This document shows, piece after piece, positions 6,317 through 15,461 of a stretch of 64,000 nucleotides of DNA. The translations under genes were made by a program, and so were the position numbers. Numbering within the stretch: position 1 is the stretch's first letter; each line of letters opens with the position of its first letter. The notes under the pieces are model-generated. The model was not told where the DNA came from. It saw only the letters and a list, made by a program, of their open reading frames with translations, and did not search any database. Source of the stretch: Paragorgia papillata (Eukaryota > Cnidaria > Anthozoa > Scleralcyonacea > Coralliidae); assembly GCA_035771165.1 (NCBI GenBank), contig JAWNZC010000285.1, forward strand, positions 558,001 through 622,000, read 5' to 3'.

Positions 6317-9300
6317 ATGACGAGACAAACTAATGACCCCAAATTATTAAAAATTCGCGAAGATGCTCGCCTTAGAAAACAGAGGCAGCTACAACGCGAC
6401 AAGGAAATGAAACCCTTTAAACCCGAAAGACTTGCCATGCTCCAGGAAAAACAGAAGGAAAAGGAGTTAAAAAATGAGCAAAAGTTAAAAGATGACCTAA
6501 CCAAATTTCAACAAAAAACATACAAAAAACTCCAGAAAAAGGAGCAACAAAAATGGTCAAAAGAGATCAAACAGGAAGAAGCAAGACAAGACAAAATTAA
6601 GTGGGACAAGAAGTGGAAGGGAGTTGGTAAAAAATTAACCAGAACCAGACAGGTTTTGGGTAACAAACTCTCAAAAATCTTCAACAGGAAGACCAAAGCC
6701 AACAAAAACCTCAGACAAACAGAGCCCATACTGATCAAAGATTTTGCAAATGGAAAGGCGGCACTGTACGAAATCTCGGGTCAGAATTACAAAGACCCAA
6801 CAGTAGTTTTAGAACAAACAACAGCAACTGTTGAGAAACTTGTTAATGGTATTGAAAATTCTAAAAAAGTAAAAACAACCCTCATCTGTAAACTTGTCCA
6901 TTATGATTATGTGGAAAGACTTGAAGAAGTGGATCTTTTCTACTTTACCTCCTATATGAAGGCAATGACGACTGAGGAAGACGTCACGGAGTTGTACAAG
7001 GAAGCAAAAAGAGAGATGCTAGAAAATTTGGCGGCTCATCAGAAAAAAGGTTCTGGATGGTCCATAAGATCTGTCGAATCCCTACACATCTCAATAACCA
7101 AGTACAAGCCTTTAAATGGCAAGGGTTTCAGAGAATTACCAAAAAATATCAAGGACAAAAAGGCAATTGTTAACCCAATTAACAAGGATGAGTACTGCTT
7201 CCTATATGCTATTGCCATTGCTGAAACTCTTAAAAAAGAGCCGGGTGCCAAAAAACTTGGAACATTGCCAATATCCATAAAATTAATGATAGAGGAATAT
7301 GATGTCACAGGTTTAACATTCCCTGTTAAAATTAAAGAAATTTCCAAATTTGAAAAGCTTAACAAAATAGGTGTAAATGTTTTGTCATACGATGACGAAA
7401 TTAAAAAGGTTTTCCAAATGCAAATATCAAGGTCCGACTATAAAAAAAGGGTTAACTTATTTTGGTGGAATAACCACTTCAGTTGTATCAAGGATAAGGG
7501 AAAGCTTTTAACAAACCAAAATAACAAACACCAACACAAAAAGTTCTTCTGCGACTTTTGTCTAAACCCCTTCGAGACAGAGGAAATAATGAAGGAGCAC
7601 GAGACAATTTGTAGAACTCATGACGCCCAAATTCAAGAATATCCAGAAAAAGGTGTTGACAATATTATGGGGTGGAGTGGTAGAGATTTTAAGAAAACTC
7701 AGGATGTTCCTTTCATCATAGTGGCAGATTTTGAACGCATGCTGAAACCCTTGAAAACCCAGAAGAATGACGAAGAAAAAAGTTATACACAAAAGTACCA
7801 AGAACACATCCCAATTAGTTATGGGTTTAATATCATTTGTTCTGATCCATCTATATTCCCTGGCAAATATGTAAGTTATACCAAACAGTATGATTTCCAG
7901 GATATTGGTCAGATGTTTGTTGAGAGTTTGGAAAGGGAAGCCAAAAAAATTTGGCACACCTATTTGAAAAAGCCAAAGAAAATAATAATGACAGCAGAGG
8001 ATGAGAAAAACTTTCAAAATGCAACGACTTGTTATGTTTGTGGTAGCCAATTTGTCAACAAAAAACTTAAAAATTTGGATCCAAGAAGTCTTTGGAAGGC
8101 TGGCAAAAATACTGCAAAATCTAAAGTTAGAGATCATGACCATTTAAATGGTAAATATCGCGGGGCAGCACACAATGACTGTAATTATTCTATGTCAAGT
8201 GCAAAACATATACCAGTTTTGTTCCATAATTTCAGTGGATATGATAGCCATCTAATTGCAAAATATTTGGGTATTTCAAATGGGAAACTTGGTTGCATTG
8301 CAAAAACAGAAGAGGAATACATAAGTGTCAACAAAACACTTTGGATGGATGGTGGTTGGAAAGAGGGGGAAAGTGGTATACAAAAGAAAAAGTGGGTGCC
8401 TTTGGAGTTACGGTTTTTGGATTCGTTGAAATTTATGTCAAGTTCTTTGGCAACACTAATGACAAACTTACCAAATGACGAGTTCCACTACACCGAAAAT
8501 GGTTTCAATGACCATTTAAAAGAAAATGTGGATTTGTTGAAAAGGAAAGGAGTGTTCCCATACGAGTTTTTGGACAGTTTAAAAAAGTTGGACTATCCAC
8601 AACTTCCACCACACGAAAAGTTTCATTCCAGATTAACAGGTAAAAATGTTGACATTAAAGATTACGAACATGGTAAAAATGTTTGGGAAAAGTTTGAATG
8701 TAAAACTTTAAAGGATTACATGGAACTGTATCAAAAAACCGATGTGTTGGGACTCTCGGACGTCATTCAAAGTTTCAGAAAGATGTGTGAAAACACTTAC
8801 AAACTTGACCCTATGTGGTTCTATACAACTCCTGGATTGGCTTGGGATGCCCTGTTGAAAATGACGGGTCAAAAGTTGGAATTAATAACCGACCCTGATA
8901 TGTACCTTATGATTGAAAAAGGTATTCGTGGAGGAATTTCAACAATTACTCATAGATATGCAGAAGCCAACAACAAGTATATGGATGAGTATGATCCCAC
9001 AAAAGAAAGTGTTTACATTCCATATTTGGATAAGAACAACTTATATGGTCATTCAATGATCCAACCATTACCAGTTGGTGGTTTCAAATGGATTCCGGAA
9101 AAGGAGTTGGAAGGTTGGCAAAAATATTTGCTAACAGAAGGGAGGGGTTGTTTTCTAGAAGTGGATCTAGAGTACCCAAAGGAGTTGCATGATCTCCATA
9201 ATGAGATGCCCTTTGCAGCAGAAAGAATGATGATCAACAAAGTGGAAAAGTTGGTACCAAATTTAAATGATAAGAAAAACTATGTGGTCCATTACGAAGC

Positions 9301-10261
9301 CCTTGATCAGATTTTGGCAAATGGTTTAAAATTAACAAAAATCCATCGCGCGGTTTCATTTACAGAAAAAGCTTGGATGAAACCATATATCGAATTAAAC
9401 ACAAAGTTAAGGACAGCCGCCAAGAACGACTTCGAAAAGGATTTCTACAAACTAATGAACAACTCCCCATTTGGAAAGACCATGGAAAATGTTAGAAACA
9501 GGATTGACGTCAGACTGGTTTCATTTGATGACCAACTTGAAAAATTAGCAAAAAAACCAAATTACAAAGGCATCAATATATTTACCGATTGCTTGGGAGC
9601 TGTGCATATGAGAAAAACCAGAGTCAAACTAAACAAGCCCATATATTGTGGGGCGGCTATACTAGACAAAAGTAAAATAACCATGTACGATTTTAACTAC
9701 AAATACATTAAACCAAAATATGGAGATAGAGCAAAGTTACTATTTACGGACACCGATTCCTTGTGCTACGAAATTGGGATTGATGACTTTTTTGTAGATA
9801 TTTCGCCAGATGTTAAAACAATGTTTGACACTTCAAACTTCCCACCAACTCATCCAAGTGGAATTCCCTGCGGAGAAAACAAGAAAGTCCTTGGAATGAT
9901 GAAGTCAGAAACCGGTGCTGATCAAATTTCAAAATTTGTGGGTTTAAGGTCGAAAGCATATGCAATTAAAATGTCCAAAGAAAGAAATTCTGAAACTGGG
10001 TTAATGGAAGAAAGGGAGGACAAAAAGTGTAAAGGGATTGCAAAAAGCGTCATTAACAACGACATTAAATTTGACGATTATGTAGAATGTCTGTCAACTG
10101 GGAAAAACATACTAAAAGGGATGAATACTTTTAGAAGTACAAACCATACAATCCATACCATTCATGTTAACAAGATAGCGCTAAATTCCGAGGATGACAA
10201 AACGGTTATACTAGATGACAAAATAAGTACTTTGGCAATTGGTCATTACAAAACTCGGTAA
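6317..10261 (+). CDS. Protein-primed-type family B DNA polymerase, 1314 aa (element A)
   Basis: This is the replicative polymerase of a Polinton-like element, intron-free and uninterrupted. Order by eye: basic coiled N-terminus (1-130); an OTU/papain-like region with a possible catalytic Cys in DEYCFLYAI (about 293) and His in NNHFSCI (about 395); a C2H2 finger CDFCLNPF...HETIC (about 411-434); ExoI VADFERML (about 469); an inserted endonuclease-VII-like zinc/HNH segment with CYVCGS and VRDHDHLNGKYRGAAHNDCN (about 571-622); ExoII HNFSGYDSH (about 637); ExoIII YQKTDVLGLSD (about 805); motif A LDKNNLYG (about 905); motif B KLMNNSPFGK (about 1044); motif C TDTDSLCYE (about 1144). The start follows TATATAATAA. 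A bidirectional hairpin follows the stop. Confidence 0.95.
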   Translation: MTRQTNDPKLLKIREDARLRKQRQLQRDKEMKPFKPERLAMLQEKQKEKELKNEQKLKDDLTKFQQKTYKKLQKKEQQKWSKEIKQEEARQDKIKWDKKWKGVGKKLTRTRQVLGNKLSKIFNRKTKANKNLRQTEPILIKDFANGKAALYEISGQNYKDPTVVLEQTTATVEKLVNGIENSKKVKTTLICKLVHYDYVERLEEVDLFYFTSYMKAMTTEEDVTELYKEAKREMLENLAAHQKKGSGWSIRSVESLHISITKYKPLNGKGFRELPKNIKDKKAIVNPINKDEYCFLYAIAIAETLKKEPGAKKLGTLPISIKLMIEEYDVTGLTFPVKIKEISKFEKLNKIGVNVLSYDDEIKKVFQMQISRSDYKKRVNLFWWNNHFSCIKDKGKLLTNQNNKHQHKKFFCDFCLNPFETEEIMKEHETICRTHDAQIQEYPEKGVDNIMGWSGRDFKKTQDVPFIIVADFERMLKPLKTQKNDEEKSYTQKYQEHIPISYGFNIICSDPSIFPGKYVSYTKQYDFQDIGQMFVESLEREAKKIWHTYLKKPKKIIMTAEDEKNFQNATTCYVCGSQFVNKKLKNLDPRSLWKAGKNTAKSKVRDHDHLNGKYRGAAHNDCNYSMSSAKHIPVLFHNFSGYDSHLIAKYLGISNGKLGCIAKTEEEYISVNKTLWMDGGWKEGESGIQKKKWVPLELRFLDSLKFMSSSLATLMTNLPNDEFHYTENGFNDHLKENVDLLKRKGVFPYEFLDSLKKLDYPQLPPHEKFHSRLTGKNVDIKDYEHGKNVWEKFECKTLKDYMELYQKTDVLGLSDVIQSFRKMCENTYKLDPMWFYTTPGLAWDALLKMTGQKLELITDPDMYLMIEKGIRGGISTITHRYAEANNKYMDEYDPTKESVYIPYLDKNNLYGHSMIQPLPVGGFKWIPEKELEGWQKYLLTEGRGCFLEVDLEYPKELHDLHNEMPFAAERMMINKVEKLVPNLNDKKNYVVHYEALDQILANGLKLTKIHRAVSFTEKAWMKPYIELNTKLRTAAKNDFEKDFYKLMNNSPFGKTMENVRNRIDVRLVSFDDQLEKLAKKPNYKGINIFTDCLGAVHMRKTRVKLNKPIYCGAAILDKSKITMYDFNYKYIKPKYGDRAKLLFTDTDSLCYEIGIDDFFVDISPDVKTMFDTSNFPPTHPSGIPCGENKKVLGMMKSETGADQISKFVGLRSKAYAIKMSKERNSETGLMEEREDKKCKGIAKSVINNDIKFDDYVECLSTGKNILKGMNTFRSTNHTIHTIHVNKIALNSEDDKTVILDDKISTLAIGHYKTR

Positions 10262-10274
10262 ATTAAGTTTAAAA

Positions 10275-10298
10275 TTTGTATTCGGATAAGAATACAGA
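10275..10298. terminator. Shared hairpin between convergent genes of element A
   Basis: TGTATTC (10277-10283) and GAATACA (10290-10296) form a 7-bp perfect stem with loop GGATAA. A wobble and one more pair extend it to nine. It lies 16 nt after the PolB stop and 19 nt after the stop of the convergent zinc-finger gene, so one palindrome could end both transcripts. Confidence 0.6.
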
Positions 10299-10314
10299 TT
10301 TTTGGGGAAGGGTT

Positions 10315-10566
10315 TCAGCGTTTTTTGTTATTTTTAATTTTTTTATGGTGGGATTTTAAATGATTATCTAGTTCCTTTTCTGTTTCAAAGTTTTCCAGAC
10401 ATTCAAAACATTGGTGTTGGATTTTATTTTTTTTATGTAAGATTCCATGTCTAACCCTATTATGCAATATCATTGCTGTTTCGGATTTGGTAACAAACTG
10501 ACACTCCATACATTGCAAAATACATTTTCGATCATTGTGGACAACTACTAGTTTCTTTCCAGGCAT
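10315..10566 (-). CDS. Two-finger C2H2 zinc protein, 83 aa (element A)
   Basis: Two C2H2 fingers are visible: CMECQFVTKSETAMILHNRVRH (in two parts, residues about 19-40) and CFECLENFETEKELDNHLKSH (about 53-73). The tail is lysine-rich. It may bind DNA or RNA; its target is unknown. It is convergent with PolB and shares the hairpin at 10275-10298. Its ATG follows AAAATAAGA. The second finger resembles the finger inside the neighbouring PolB (CDFCLNPFETEE), suggesting derivation from the same domain. Confidence 0.75.
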   Translation of the reverse strand: MPGKKLVVVHNDRKCILQCMECQFVTKSETAMILHNRVRHGILHKKNKIQHQCFECLENFETEKELDNHLKSHHKKIKNNKKR

Positions 10567-10599
10567 TCTTATTTTTTTTAAATTTTAAAACCCACCAAG

Positions 10600-10835
10600 A
10601 ACGATTTTAAAAACTTGGCAGCAATCCCAAAAATATCCCATAACCCTTTGCAAACCCCAAATCCCAAAAACTTGGCAACCATTTTGAAAATGTCCCAAAA
10701 TCCTTTGCGAACCCCAATCCCAAAAACTTGGCAACCATTTTGCAAATTGTCCCAGGATCGGATGTCGGAAGATTCAGGAGGGGGTTGCGAACAGCATTTT
10801 AAAATGGTTTTGCAAATTGTCCCAGGATCGGCCTT
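10600..10835. repeat. Degenerate tandem repeats near the right end of element A
   Basis: About four related units of 55-75 bp start near 10607, 10664, 10720 and 10790. They share AAAAACTTGGCAACCATTTTG, part of which recurs, and the last two share GCAAATTGTCCCAGGATCGG. The block lies between the last element A gene and unrelated sequence, where a terminal inverted repeat would be expected. The partner end is outside the window, so a TIR cannot be shown. Confidence 0.5.
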
Positions 10836-11390
10836 TTGACACTACTTACATGTACCATTGAACTTTTCTTTTCGTGTTTTCTTGCTTGTAATTAGAGAGG
10901 CTGCTCCCAGATGCAGTCTAGCTTGTAATCAGCTTATTTTTCTCAATGAATTGTTGGCCATGTTGTTTGTCATTTTCTAAAATCGAACAAAATTACAATA
11001 AATAAAAATATAAATAAAAAGACAAACAAATAAATAAAAGTCCAGAAACAATGATTAGCATTACATACCTGATGTTCGCCACATGGGCTTGGATGGTTCT
11101 ATTAGGTGATACCCCAAAAGTTGTTCCGAAATCACTTTGGGAGCAAGGTCTTGAAGTAGCAATTTTTAAAGTTAACAATTTTTACTTTTTCAACATAGTT
11201 AAGTTGAATTTATGTAATTTGCATTATTTTAGCATTTTTATATCTGGAACTAAATGAAATGAAATTATGTGTCAATTTTATGTCTATTTAACTCTTGTTG
11301 AATTGTTATAGTGCCAATAGCAAATAGCAAAGTTGATAGACTTGTTTTTCTCTCATAAGACAGAGTAAATATTTTGACTACAGTAATAGT
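10836..11390. other. Non-coding stretch between element A and the Helitron
   Basis: No convincing gene is present. A minus-strand frame at 11064-11178 ends in a possible 5' splice site (CAG then GTATGT, around 11070) but matches no family I know. The stretch is AT-rich with an (AAATA)n-like run near 11000-11040. The Helitron 3' end must lie somewhere here; I do not see a clear CTRR/hairpin end. Confidence 0.4.
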
Positions 11391-11849
11391 TTACTTCTTG
11401 TATGAAGCCCAGATTGCTTTGTGGTCACTAAAATATGTTTCTAAAATACCTGAATTAATTTGTTGATTAGTTATATTTGTAAATATGTGATCAATTAGTG
11501 TTTGATTATCAGTTGTAAAACTAGATGCTAACTTCCTGTAGCAATTGTTTCTTACCATAACATTGTAAAGTGGTTGTTGTTCTACATCAACCATCCAATT
11601 CACATTAAAATCTCCAATAAATATATTTTGCTGTGAAGCATGCTCACAGAGAATATCAACTAATGCTGAACATAGCTGTCTTACAGGAATTTTTGGAGAA
11701 CGATATACTCCTATTATTGTCAAATCTTGTTGGCTGGTGACTTTTATGACAGTGAATTCAATACCATGAACATTGTGACAGTAAGGATATCCCTTAACAA
11801 ATGGTATCTTACGGTAAACCGCTGTACCACCGTATGGTCGTCTGTTATC
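11391..11849 (-). pseudogene. Helitron EEP endonuclease, C-terminal part
   Basis: The minus-strand frame reads through RPYGGTAVY, GVYRSPK, FIGDFNVNW and SDHKAIWASYKK. These are landmarks of an apurinic-like (EEP) endonuclease: catalytic GDFN and the terminal SDH. The N-terminal part lies at 29084-29200, beyond the Gypsy insertion. Removing the Gypsy with one copy of its 4-bp duplication puts the halves in frame. EEP domains at the C-terminus of Rep-helicase proteins mark the Helentron-like group. Confidence 0.8.
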
Positions 11850-11853
11850 ATGT

Positions 11854-12013
11854 TGTGATAGTCGTTACTATACACGAAACACTTCAAATAACCTCGAACG
11901 TAAATCTATCTTTATTCGTCAAAAATGGCGGTCAGACAACAACACAACACACGAGGCTCACACGGAAAACCGCTGGCCATTAAGTTTACATGAAAATAGA
12001 GCTAACGCTCACA
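11854..12013 (-). repeat. 3' LTR of the Gypsy element
   Basis: This 160-bp repeat appears identical, base for base by eye, to 28920-29079. It begins TGTGATAG and ends CGCTCACA on the plus strand. On the element's own (minus) strand this is the downstream LTR. Confidence 0.95.
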
Positions 12014-12030
12014 CTCCCCTCCCAAATCCC
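12014..12030 (-). promoter_or_regulatory. Polypurine tract of the Gypsy element
   Basis: Read on the minus strand, GGGATTTGGGAGGGGAG lies immediately before the 3' LTR. This is the expected place and composition for the plus-strand primer of reverse transcription. Confidence 0.7.
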
Positions 12031-12061
12031 AATATATCTATAATAAGAATGTTATGCTAAA

Positions 12062-12202
12062 TAAGTTCAGTCCTCCTCTGACAATTCATCGTTTGCTTCT
12101 ACGATCTCTCGTTGTTCATACCGTTGTCGATATCCGTCGACCTGAAGACGTTTGGGTGGATGGCTTCCTCGCATACTGCGTCGTAGTGGACGCGGCTCAC
12201 TC
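12062..12202 (-). pseudogene. C-terminal tail of the Gypsy pol polyprotein
   Basis: This minus-strand frame is rich in Arg, Glu and Pro and ends in a stop at 12062. It joins in frame to the pol frame right of the Harbinger (about 24276) once the transposon and one copy of its TCA duplication are removed. It is the tail downstream of the integrase core and has no domain of its own. Confidence 0.65.
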
Positions 12203-12205
12203 TCA

Positions 12206-12232
12206 GACTGCGTTTACATTGTATCGGATAGG
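12206..12232 (+). repeat. Left TIR of the Harbinger
   Basis: GACTGCGTTTACATTGTATC and the following GGATAGG match the reverse complement of 24246-24272 with a few mismatches. TCA precedes it. Confidence 0.75.
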
Positions 12233-12427
12233 GTATCGTTGCGTCGCAGAAAGTATGCCGGATAAGGCTTCTGTTTACACATGGAACGATGGTATCGTAC
12301 CGACTTTTGCAACGAAGCAGCGGTGCGCTGTCCGAAGTGGTACGTGCCGTGTCGCATCGATTATTGCAACGCTCCGATTATAATGTAAACACAAATAGTT
12401 GCAAGTTTGCGTTCAAATTTATTCAAA

Positions 12428-13092
12428 ATGGAGTCACACAAACGTAAACTTCTGGCTATGCTTAGTATTCTAATGATATTTTCTGGCATATCCTGCTCTC
12501 TCTTGCAAATGACATCTGCTCTATTCTTTCTTCTGGCATCTATGCACTGGAGGAGAAGACGAAGACACCGGTTAGTAGCTTTATTAAATTCCCCGACAAG
12601 ATTAATAAATAGACGAATTGTTAGACGTCGAAGAAGAATGTGGATAAGACCTGGACGCTCAAATAAATGGTGGGAAAACTTCATCAACGGAAAGGTTGTC
12701 AGCGAGGAATGGAAAGAAAATTTCCGTATGTCGAAAGATAACTTCTCGAAACTTTGTGATCAATTCCGGCCGTATCTTCAGAAGAAAATAACCCGATTTC
12801 GAAGACCCTTGTCTGTTGAAACACAAGTTGCTATCACACTTTATTACATTGCAGACGAAGGAAGAATGCAAAAAGTAGCAAATGCCTTTGGAATTGCAAG
12901 ATGTACCGCATCAGTTGTTATTAGACGTGTCACACAAATAATCAGTAATGTCATGGGAAGAAGTTATATTAAACTACCAGAAACAGAGGAAGAAGTAAAA
13001 TTTCTGGTAACAGAATTTTACAACCAGCACGGATTCCCACAATGGTACTCATGTTTCAATTAAAAAAACTCAGGAAAATGCCAGTGATTTTA
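12428..13092 (+). pseudogene. Harbinger transposase, N-terminal part
   Basis: The frame begins MESHKRK after an arginine-rich upstream region. It contains the helix-turn-helix-like segment of Harbinger nucleases (ALYYIADEGRMQKVANAF-like, followed by IARCTASVVIRRV) and reaches HGFPQ. A short deletion of some 15-20 bp then shifts the frame: the sequence resumes in another frame with GTHVSIK at 13041 and runs to the Kolobok TTAA site at 13093. The first catalytic Asp that normally precedes GTH is lost in the deletion. The C-terminal part resumes at 20931. Confidence 0.85.
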
Positions 13093-13096
13093 TTAA

Positions 13097-13215
13097 AGTA
13101 CTTATAAACCCAAAATGGGTTTTTGGTGATTCGAATAGAGCATAAAAAGTTAGTACGTAAGTTCAATCTCCGTTTTTGATTTAGACTTTTAGTTTCGGAG
13201 ATATAACGGCTCAAA
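13097..13215 (+). repeat. Left TIR of the Kolobok
   Basis: The 119-bp repeat starts AGTACTTATAAACCCAAAAT and ends near GGCTCAAA. Its reverse complement is at 20808-20926 with two mismatches seen (positions 4 and in GTACGTAA). Weaker similarity continues inward, including GGATCCCAGGAAC. Confidence 0.9.
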
Positions 13216-13354
13216 GTGACTATTTTGGAAAAAAAGTTGCGCCAACGGGGGGGACTGGATCCCAGGAACGTGTTCATTTCAACTTATTATAAAAACAATT
13301 ACATTTTGACTATGTGAGCTAAAAGAACGGCTATTTCTTCAAGAAATACACAAA

Positions 13355-14551
13355 ATGTCCAGCTCAAATTCATTCTCGAGTTCGTATAGCAACCCTTCCG
13401 CCTGCTTGCCCAATGAAATGGAGGAAGAAAACGAAGAAACTGATTTAGAACGCGATTTTGAAGTTGATCATGGAGACGGCCACGACGACCTCACGGACAT
13501 GGATCCTTACTTTGACGAACCCATTGCTGACGAAGCTTGGCTAGCAGAGTATAGAAGAAAGCAGGAAGAAGACAAGAAGCGAATGGAAGAACTAGAACTT
13601 CGTTGGAGTGGAAGTAACCCTGTAGCTTCATGGTAATTATGTCTCATTTCAACACATGTAACATTCATCACAAGTACAACAGTCTGTTGTGATGAACGTG
13701 TTACATGTGTTTGCCAGATTTTAATATTAGATAAGACTAGAATAGTTATTTGTTTGTATAAATTACTAGGTGCAGTTGTGGCAACTGTGACATTGAGCTT
13801 CTGGAAAATGTGAAAGAATGCTGGTGTTGCAGGGAAATAGAAAATTGTGTCCAATGTCTGGCGATCTTGTGCGAGGACGTCGACAAACAGCCATTAAAAT
13901 GCATAGTAGACCATCCTGCATTTTCAGCAATTTGCCTAAACAGATGGTCCTTGGAGCTTGCTGCTGACAATTTTAAAACCCGTGACGGTCATCGGTATTG
14001 CCAAACTTCTTCAAAGGAAGGGTAAAATAATGTACTGTTTTGGTACTGTTTATAATGGTCCCTGGCCACATGAAATAACCACATTTGATGCACAATTACA
14101 GCTTTACATAGGCATATTGGCTTTATTGAGGGCAAGGGGCAAGGAACAATTGTCTGACAAAGTAATAACATAACTATCCACCAATGTCTCTTGTTAACTT
14201 GTGGGTTAAGAAGAGACTTAACCTAACAATGTGCAAGAGTCTCCTCTGGACGAGTAAAATCCTCTGCTGTTACCCGAAGTAAAATAATAAGTGGCTGCAT
14301 AGTATATCAGCTTAATGGGTTTTATATACTGATCATATTGTCATTTTAGATTTCTTCGAGTGGTTGCATATCGGCAATTTACCAGATTGGTACATGGTCG
14401 GTTGAAAGATAAGAGGATACCATTGCCTTCTTGTGCATACAATGCTATCCGATCAACCCATAAACCAAAAGATGATAATCAATTCACTGGATATGAAGAA
14501 CTAGAAGCAGATGATGAAGAACTGGAAGCAGATGATGAAGACCAACATTGA
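13355..14551 (+). CDS. P2X7 intracellular (ballast)-domain-like protein, three exons, intact
   Basis: Exons 13355-13632, 13770-14021 and 14350-14551 join at GT-AG sites (TG|GTAATT, TTACTAG|G, GG|GTAAAA, TTTTAG|A) to a 243-aa frame without stops. The N-terminus is Ser-rich then acidic, with a coiled segment (EYRRKQEEDKKRMEELELRW). Then comes the cysteine-rich core: CSCGNCDIE, ECWCCREI, CIVDHPAF, CLNRWSLELA, followed by AYRQFTRLVHGRL and IPLPSCAYNAIR. These match the zinc-coordinating cytoplasmic domain at the end of vertebrate P2X7 receptors, found alone in many invertebrate genes. There is no channel domain. It lies just inside the left TIR, so the transposon probably mobilises it. Confidence 0.85.
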
Positions 14552-14756
14552 ACATTATATTCCCTCTACTGCCAGATGGACAGGCGTATGGTCAGTTTTA
14601 ATTTTTCTATTCCCATAGAATGTTTGATTAGAGAAAATTATTTTTATTGTATAATGTAATTGTAATTGTAATAGACATATAGGATAAGAACAAAAATGAA
14701 CAAATTACAAAAACTGTTGGTGAACGTCATTACCCCATAGTACCATATATTGTTTA
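14552..14756. other. Noncoding interior of the Kolobok
   Basis: An AT-rich 3' flank of the ballast-domain gene with (TGTAAT)n-like text near 14650. No gene or strong structure is seen. Confidence 0.5.
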
Positions 14757-15047
14757 CCCTGCGAGCAGAGCCTTCTTTTCCTTATTTCTTCACTGAGAGA
14801 GAGGAAGAAAAGTAGGCCCTGCTGTATTCGTGTTTGGCTTCGTCCAAGATTTAGGACGACATAACCCGTTTAAGACCCATTTAACTGGTTCTCGTTTTGT
14901 TTTCTGCCCTGATTGGGACTGGGTTTGAGATTGTAACCAAGCAACTGACATGCATGTGCAATGGAAACCAGTCACGAATACACAGAGCCTACTTTTCTTC
15001 CTCTCTCTCAGCGAAGAAATAAGGAAAAGAAGGCTCTGCTCGCAGGG
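14757..15047. mobile_element. MITE with long inverted repeats (TA target site)
   Basis: The ends CCCTGCGAGCAGAGCC and GGCTCTGCTCGCAGGG are perfect inverses, and the inverted similarity continues inward for about 70 bp (CTTTTCCTTATTTCTTC). TA flanks both sides (14755-14756, 15048-15049). No coding capacity. Size and target site fit a Tc1/mariner-type MITE. Confidence 0.75.
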
Positions 15048-15180
15048 TATATATTGTTTTGCAGTCAAAACATTCAGGAATTTATCTGCATTTCTAAACA
15101 TAATACGGTACATGTATTCAAATGCAATAACATTTTCTGTCAGAAGAAACATTAGATTATCTTTACCGTAGTTTGTTGAC

Positions 15181-15334
15181 CTGGGGCTGGTTGTATAAAA
15201 AAGTAGTTAAAGTTAATCATAGTTAGTGAGAGAATTAGCCAATCGAATAATGTATTTGAGAGTTAACTATGGTTTAACTACCCAAAAAGTAGTTAAGCTG
15301 TAGTTAAGAGTTTTATATATACAACCGGCCCCAG
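15181..15334. mobile_element. Small palindromic MITE-like repeat
   Basis: CTGGGGCTGGTTGTATA and TATACAACCGGCCCCAG end a 154-bp unit that contains further inverted AGTTAAC/GTTAACT-type repeats. No target duplication is clear. It could fold into one long hairpin. Confidence 0.55.
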
Positions 15335-15461
15335 CTTAATGGGTTAAAACCAATGCAGCCAAATATACAAGGGCATTAACCAGGGTTAGTTATAGAAATA
15401 AGCATCACCCAAAACATACAGTCATTAAATAGTTAAACAACAATTAAAAGATTTAAAATTG

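Noticed and set aside
11051..11257. Small plus-strand gene near 11,051
   Set aside because: Short, AT-rich, no known motif, and its ending is low-complexity; only a possible splice site on the other strand was noted.
14790..15171. Open frames on both strands with similar Ser/Leu-rich peptides
   Set aside because: They fall inside a palindromic MITE (14757-15047), so each is the mirror of the other and no conserved protein is present.
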